DNA of 64,000 bases, taken from NCBI GenBank assembly GCA_930367205.1, contig OV884009.1, forward strand, positions 35,163,841 to 35,227,840. Direction: 5' to 3'. The translations under genes were made by a program, and so were the position numbers. Shown piece after piece: positions 59,083-64,000 of the stretch (its first letter is position 1; the number at the start of each line of letters is the position of its first letter). Source of the DNA: Acanthosoma haemorrhoidale. Its lineage: Eukaryota > Arthropoda > Insecta > Hemiptera > Acanthosomatidae. The notes beneath the pieces were generated by a model, which saw only the letters and a program-made list of their open reading frames with translations, made no database searches and was not told the DNA's origin.

Positions 59083-60395
59083 CCATGTTATTTATGTTTT
59101 TACATGCGATCAGATTAAAAAAAAATGGTTCGTTTTAGCTATGCTTGTTAATTATTTAATTTTGAATGGTTCTAGCTCTTTGAACTGTTATCTTCTTATG
59201 ATCTCAGTATACGTAAATTAGCATATGGTGAAGTATGTTCTTATGTGGTTTTATGTTAAAGTAAAGCAAATCTTATTCATCTACGCATTTAAATTTATTG
59301 ATTGATTTGTATACTTCTTTACTGCTTCTCTCAAAAGATATTTTTTACGTTTGAGGTGCATGCGATAAGTGGCGTCATTTTTTTCCTTCTACGCACTGTA
59401 TGTTGCTATCTAAGCTCTTTCACAAATATTGTTATTTCAGAGTTATGAAGGTACAGGAAATATTTAATTTATTTAAACCTGGAGACGTGACAAAATTTGT
59501 ACTGTTAGTTAAAATTGTGTTTCGTGTTTATTAATAAAGTTAAATGTAATGACCCACTAGGAAACCCGAAAAAAAAAACAGCAAAGGTACCTGTGAGATA
59601 GGTGGGACTACCGGTGTTTAAAAAACGCACACGACTGACGCAAGGTTAAGCAAATTTCAATTAAAACCGTCATCCCTGTAGTAGATATTATGACTTAAAA
59701 ATAGCGATGACCTAGTACATTGCGTTCAAGAAATGTTTTCTCTTCCTTCTAGAAACACATTTGAATTTGTCGAATCCTCAAGTTCAGAAAGACGAACTTT
59801 AACGGACTGAAAAGAGATGAATGATATAAGTCGGGAAAGTTTGTGCAGGAGGGGGGGGGGTGCAGGGATAGAATAAAGTTACGTGCGCCATGAGAGTTTT
59901 TGAGGGGAGAAGAGAGGGGGAGGCGCAAAGCCGAGGTGGCGTTCAACTGCGACATTTAGGCTTAAGTATGTATTCACGATGGCATTTGAAGTATAATGAT
60001 TGAAGATTGGGGTGGGCATCTAAAAGTCTCCAGTCCTCCAGGGAAAAACGAATAGACTGAATTTCGCCAGGTCGTCCGCCGGAAATTCCCATATCCACTT
60101 AATTTCCAATTTCATACAATTAAAATAATGCTATGCTAATATAAAATGATTCTAGTCTAAACAAAACATAACCGCTTTTGATTTAGAATAATTTTTGATT
60201 TCCAAAAAAAAAAAATAAAAATAAATTTAGTACATGCCTAATATTTGCTATACTGAAGAATATATAGATATACAATAATTTTTTTTTCATTTTTTACCTA
60301 CGGAAACCACACAAGCATACCTCTTTTTCCATTCCATTCCATATTAATTCAATCCAATTAATTTTATCCTCTTTGTGACGACTGGATGGTCTAAA
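59083..60395. other. No supported gene
   Basis: AT-rich with a G tract near 59851. Confidence 0.5.
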
Positions 60396-60397
60396 AA

Positions 60398-61033
60398 GTA
60401 TTACAAAATACGGAACAGAGCTATGGGGACAGCAAAAAAGTCGAACATCAAGGGTATCCAATCCTTTCAATCAAAAGTCCTTAGAACAATAGTCAGTGTC
60501 CCTTATTACGTCAGCAACAAAACCCTTAATAATGGATCTTAATAAGAATGTAGGGTTTCTTGAACTCATCCCTTCCAAATTCATAAAATTCCATAGTAAC
60601 CTATCCAACCACCCTAATCCCCTAGCACAGTCATTACACTGGGCCACTCATCCCTACAATCCTCACTGGAGACTAAAGTGGCAGTGGCCTCTTGACCTGC
60701 TATAAATACGTGACAGTGGGACTCCTGGCAATGGCCAGTTTCTCCAATCATGGCCTGAGCCTCTGGGGCTCTCGCGCTCTTGGTCGGCCTCCGCTGGCTC
60801 TTATCCAGTGGCGCAGCTGACGGAGGAGCGTGGGAGATTTGCCATGACTCCGCTTCCTCTTTTGCATGCGAGGGAGGTGACAACCATGTGGACTTAAGAT
60901 GCGTCTGGGCTGTTTGTAAATACATGAATGATCGAGAGAAAATTGTAAATATAGTATGAATGAGATCATTTATCACAATTACTTATTCCCCAATGAGGCA
61001 GATTGTAATTTTATCATAATAAAGTTTTTTTTT
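60398..61033 (+). mobile_element. LINE J1, copy O (C-terminus plus nearly full 3' UTR)
   Basis: Starts at 'aatacggaacagagctatgg', passes the coding end at about 60705, and has an almost uninterrupted UTR to 'gaggcagattgtaattttat', then 'cataataaag' and a T run. Frame broken by shifts near 60440 and 60520. The best single reference for the UTR in this window. Confidence 0.92.
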
Positions 61034-61229
61034 TTAATTATTACACAAATCTAGATGATAATAGAAAAACGATTCGTTATAATATATTATGCCCAAAGCC
61101 CTTATGTTTAGGTAAAATATCTATCTGTTTTAGCAATATTTTTAAGTAATGGATTCTCGCTTTATTTACATTTATCTATCAATTTTGAGGTTGTCGATTT
61201 TATATTACTTGTCTAGAATATAATCTAGT

Positions 61230-61690
61230 TTGTTTACTATGTGGAACTCAGCTATTGTACCTTCAGTTTTTTAAATATTATTCTAAGAAACATAATTTGG
61301 ATTATTTGAAGTTCGCTGATATTGGTATGACTGACTAAGCTCCTACTTGGTGCTGAGTAAGTTAGTATGGGCTTTATTAACAAATCGTCAACAAGTGGCA
61401 TAGCCTGGGCAATAAGCTTTGAGTTTCTACCCATAAATAGGAAAAGGATAGGCATAGGTTTTCTGTTTGTGGATGCATATAAGTTTTATGTGTGTTGTGA
61501 AATTGAGTCTGTGATCAAGACAAATCCCAAAGTACTTTACAATTTGCTGCCATTATAATAAATGCCCTTGGCTACACGATGGCAACGTAGTTGGTGTGAC
61601 GAAGATTTGAAACTATTTGATCCAAGGATCAGTTGGCTTGGTATATTATTGTCATTATTAAGAAAAAAATTCATCAAATTGGTGATGAAT
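61230..61690 (-). mobile_element. Jockey-type LINE J4 fragment (reverse)
   Basis: On the minus strand it reads FGICLDHRLNFTTHIK-like text, then KPILTYSAPSRSL and IIQIMFLRIIFKKLKVQ, the ordered landmarks of a jockey C-terminal region, with frame breaks. It is similar to 8480-8725 on the plus strand. Confidence 0.65.
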
Positions 61691-64000
61691 AGAATCGTTG
61701 GATTACAAACTAATGAGAGGGCGCTTGGATGCCAATCATGAATAGGTTTTGAGCAGTACCTTCAATAATCAATAATCAAAGTCAGAGGGAAGTGGGTCCT
61801 TTAAATTAAGGTGTGCCATTTGTTTGTTTTTGTTTTTTTTGGACCAAGTTTAACGTTCTGTTTGCATCTCAAAATTTGTTATCCCTTTCCCTATTAGCTA
61901 AACACAAAAAACGTCTACATTCTTTATACACAAACAACTGAGTCTTTGATGATGCCTTAACAAGCGAAACGTTGACGGTGTTTATGATATAGATGTCAAT
62001 AAAAGAATTATGAAGAATTAAACAATCCACAATGAAAATATTTTAAAGTTTAATTTTTATTACACATTCATTCCGTTATTCCATCGTAACTAAAACAACT
62101 ACCAATATTTTGAAGGCAGATATTGAACGAAAGTACAGAGTTACAGATTGATAGACCAAAGATGATTCTCCGCCCATTACCTTTTTGAAAGTAGAGTCTT
62201 CAGGCTCGCCAAAACCGAATGGATATTAAGACGAGAAAAAACAATTTTATTTTGAGTTGGTTTTTAATAGGTTTAAATGGGGGTTTTAACGACCTTCCTT
62301 GCTCTTCTTAAGCTCATTTGTGTTAACCCTTTTCCATAAAAATAACAAGTGTGTTGATATGTCAAAATATTGCTCGCAGACAGGTCAAGAGTTTTTGCAG
62401 AGCATTTCTGAAGATGAATTAAAAAAAAAAAAAGCGTCGATTTTAACAATTAAAAATGAAGAGAAAAGATATTCACGGGGAAGCGAGGCAAAGGCATTGA
62501 GGCCGTTCCAAATGGTTTAAAACACAACTGATTGGTGTCATTACTACACAATGGACAGACCTAAGTTGGTCTCTCAGTTTTCGCTGAATCTGTTGTCTTT
62601 CTTAAAAGCATTCTGTCACCCCTGCCTGGTAAAATATTAACATTGACCTCGGTTATAATGACCAACCCCTTTTTTGTTTATTTTTACTGACGATCAAAGG
62701 ATTGTTAAACATCTTAATCTAGTAGATGAAAAAACACTAACATGATAAAAAAAAAAAAAGTTAAGTATATTCAATATATCTATTGCACAATCAGTCTATA
62801 ACTTGATAAATGAGTTACCAATCTTTTTAAGCACCCACACAATAAATGAGAAAACGAGTGCCACTTATGCAATTTCGGTAAAAACTTCAACAATCATTTC
62901 ATGTATCCACTAAGTAGAGGACAAGAGCTTTCTAGAATGGCTAAACCGGGGACTTTGTAAGCGACCACCATGTGACTGAATGGGTGTAAAACGGTGTGTA
63001 GTTTGGTATAGATCAGTCCCATTACCGTTTATAGATTAGGTTAAGGATTTCACAAGCTTTCTGTGTTAGGGTGAGAAAATATACTAGGTTCAATTGAACA
63101 AATGCCCGAATGCTCGTCCGAAGGTTGAAAATATATAATACTAGTATATTGTTATGTTATTTTTATATGCGTGTATTCATTGTAAGTTCTTATATTTTTT
63201 CTCCTTTTATTTTATTACAAATTTTCTAATTGTTGCGGGACCAAGTTTTAATCATTATTTTCCTTTTTATATCAACACTACATCGGGATATACACATATT
63301 GAATATTTTACTGCAAATAATGGTATACTAAGTGCACCTTATGGTTAGAAATTAAGTATTATGCTTTTGATACATTCACCCCCCCCATGCTCATCATTTC
63401 ACTGTCCTGACATGACAGTTTCTAGTGCATTGGCACCCAATAAATTTTGCCTATGTCGGGTCGTCACAAGGGGATGCCTAGTTACCCTAGCCCAAGTGAC
63501 AAAGTGAGGGTTGATTAGGCTATGACCTGGACAATTGCTTCATGACGAGTCTTACTACTGTACTATCTGACTCCATATTTGATAGGTATGTGCCCCGACA
63601 GTGCACTTCACTATTCAGGAGAAGAGGTATAGGGTAGGTAGTTTATGTGGTCTTGGAATGACCACGAATTCACACTCGGTATCTGAGGGTAGGCGAAAAC
63701 CGTCCGGATCCAAACGGCGAGTGTGAAACGGAGAGAGAGGCAGACTGGATTGCCGTGGGAGACACATGTTTGTAGGGCCCTAGGGACCGTCGCCCGCAAG
63801 GAAGAGGTCTTTCCCAAGGAGGTGCTAGGTTTTAGCGAGATGAAGGCAGAGAATCCCACTAGGAGAGTGTGGGGTCTGACGAGGCCGGACTAAACCATAG
63901 CGAGGTTAGAAAGAGAGATGCAAAAGTTTTTATAAATGAGAAGGCTAAATCATGAAACATCATTGCAGCTGCAAGTGCCAGTCCAGAGAGCCATAGTTAG
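61691..64000. other. No supported gene; two odd segments
   Basis: AT-rich to about 63400. At 61945-61975 the text 'tgatgatgcc ... gcgaaacgttg' recalls a motif common in Penelope-like elements. From 63400 to 63960 composition becomes G-rich on the plus strand ('ggagagagaggcagac', 'ggtctgacgaggccggac'). It may be the start of another element running past the window edge. An open frame at 63611-63859 (minus) is not recognisable. Confidence 0.35.

Noticed and set aside
1..64000. CRISPR array, bacterial operon, prophage or restriction system
   Set aside because: The window is eukaryotic in every respect. The only regular array is the 77-bp satellite, whose units have no unique spacers.

Overview
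The window looks like a piece of an arthropod, most likely insect, nuclear genome. It is AT-rich, almost free of long open reading frames, and dense with relics of mobile elements: jockey-clade, R1-like and RTE-like LINEs, a pogo-type DNA transposon, short terminal-inverted-repeat elements (MITEs) and tRNA-derived SINEs. There is no bacterial, viral or CRISPR content. The one host exon I recognise is a 130-nt exon on the minus strand (48214-48343). It encodes the start of an immunoglobulin V-type domain of the kind found in the arthropod sidestep family of cell-surface adhesion proteins. Much of the window is therefore probably intronic or intergenic sequence of such a large-intron gene. A second well-formed candidate exon, with a membrane segment, lies on the plus strand at 23134-23252 and is not identified. 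Two weaker candidates lie at 12037-12210 and 58780-58992.

Layout. 1-930: 3' part of a jockey-like LINE (family J1). 2590-3359: ten tandem copies of a 77-bp satellite. 5743-6125: tRNA-derived SINE split by a 105-bp TA-flanked MITE. 8480-9530: fragments of two jockey families. 9683-11800: decayed pogo-type transposon with intact 20-bp inverted ends. 12-17 kb: J1 fragments and two dispersed repeats. 18.7-20.8 kb: the longest coding relic, a jockey-type reverse transcriptase (family J2). 21.9-24.3 kb: J1 fragments and an inverted pair of an unidentified degenerate coding repeat, with the membrane-segment exon between its arms. 27-33 kb: a large dispersed repeat present twice plus a third piece, one copy split by a LINE 3' end (J3), and a pair of long inverted arms 2.3 kb apart. 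33.6-34.7 kb: LINE 3' ends, two of them inserted side by side at the same target. 35-44 kb: unassigned repeats, J1 and RTE-like fragments, and an R1-like LINE inserted into a J1 copy and carrying a 201-bp fold-back. 45.6-48.4 kb: direct repeats around the Ig exon, one of which duplicates its splice acceptor. 49-54 kb: J2 and J1 fragments and SINE pieces. 54-64 kb: mostly unique AT-rich DNA with one long J1 copy and one J4 fragment.

Most J1, J2 and J3 copies are 5'-truncated, as expected of target-primed reverse transcription. Several insertions can be bounded exactly from target-site duplications, and the order of nested events can be read directly. No metabolic pathway or operon is present. 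All family assignments come from reading translated motifs by eye; no database search was possible.
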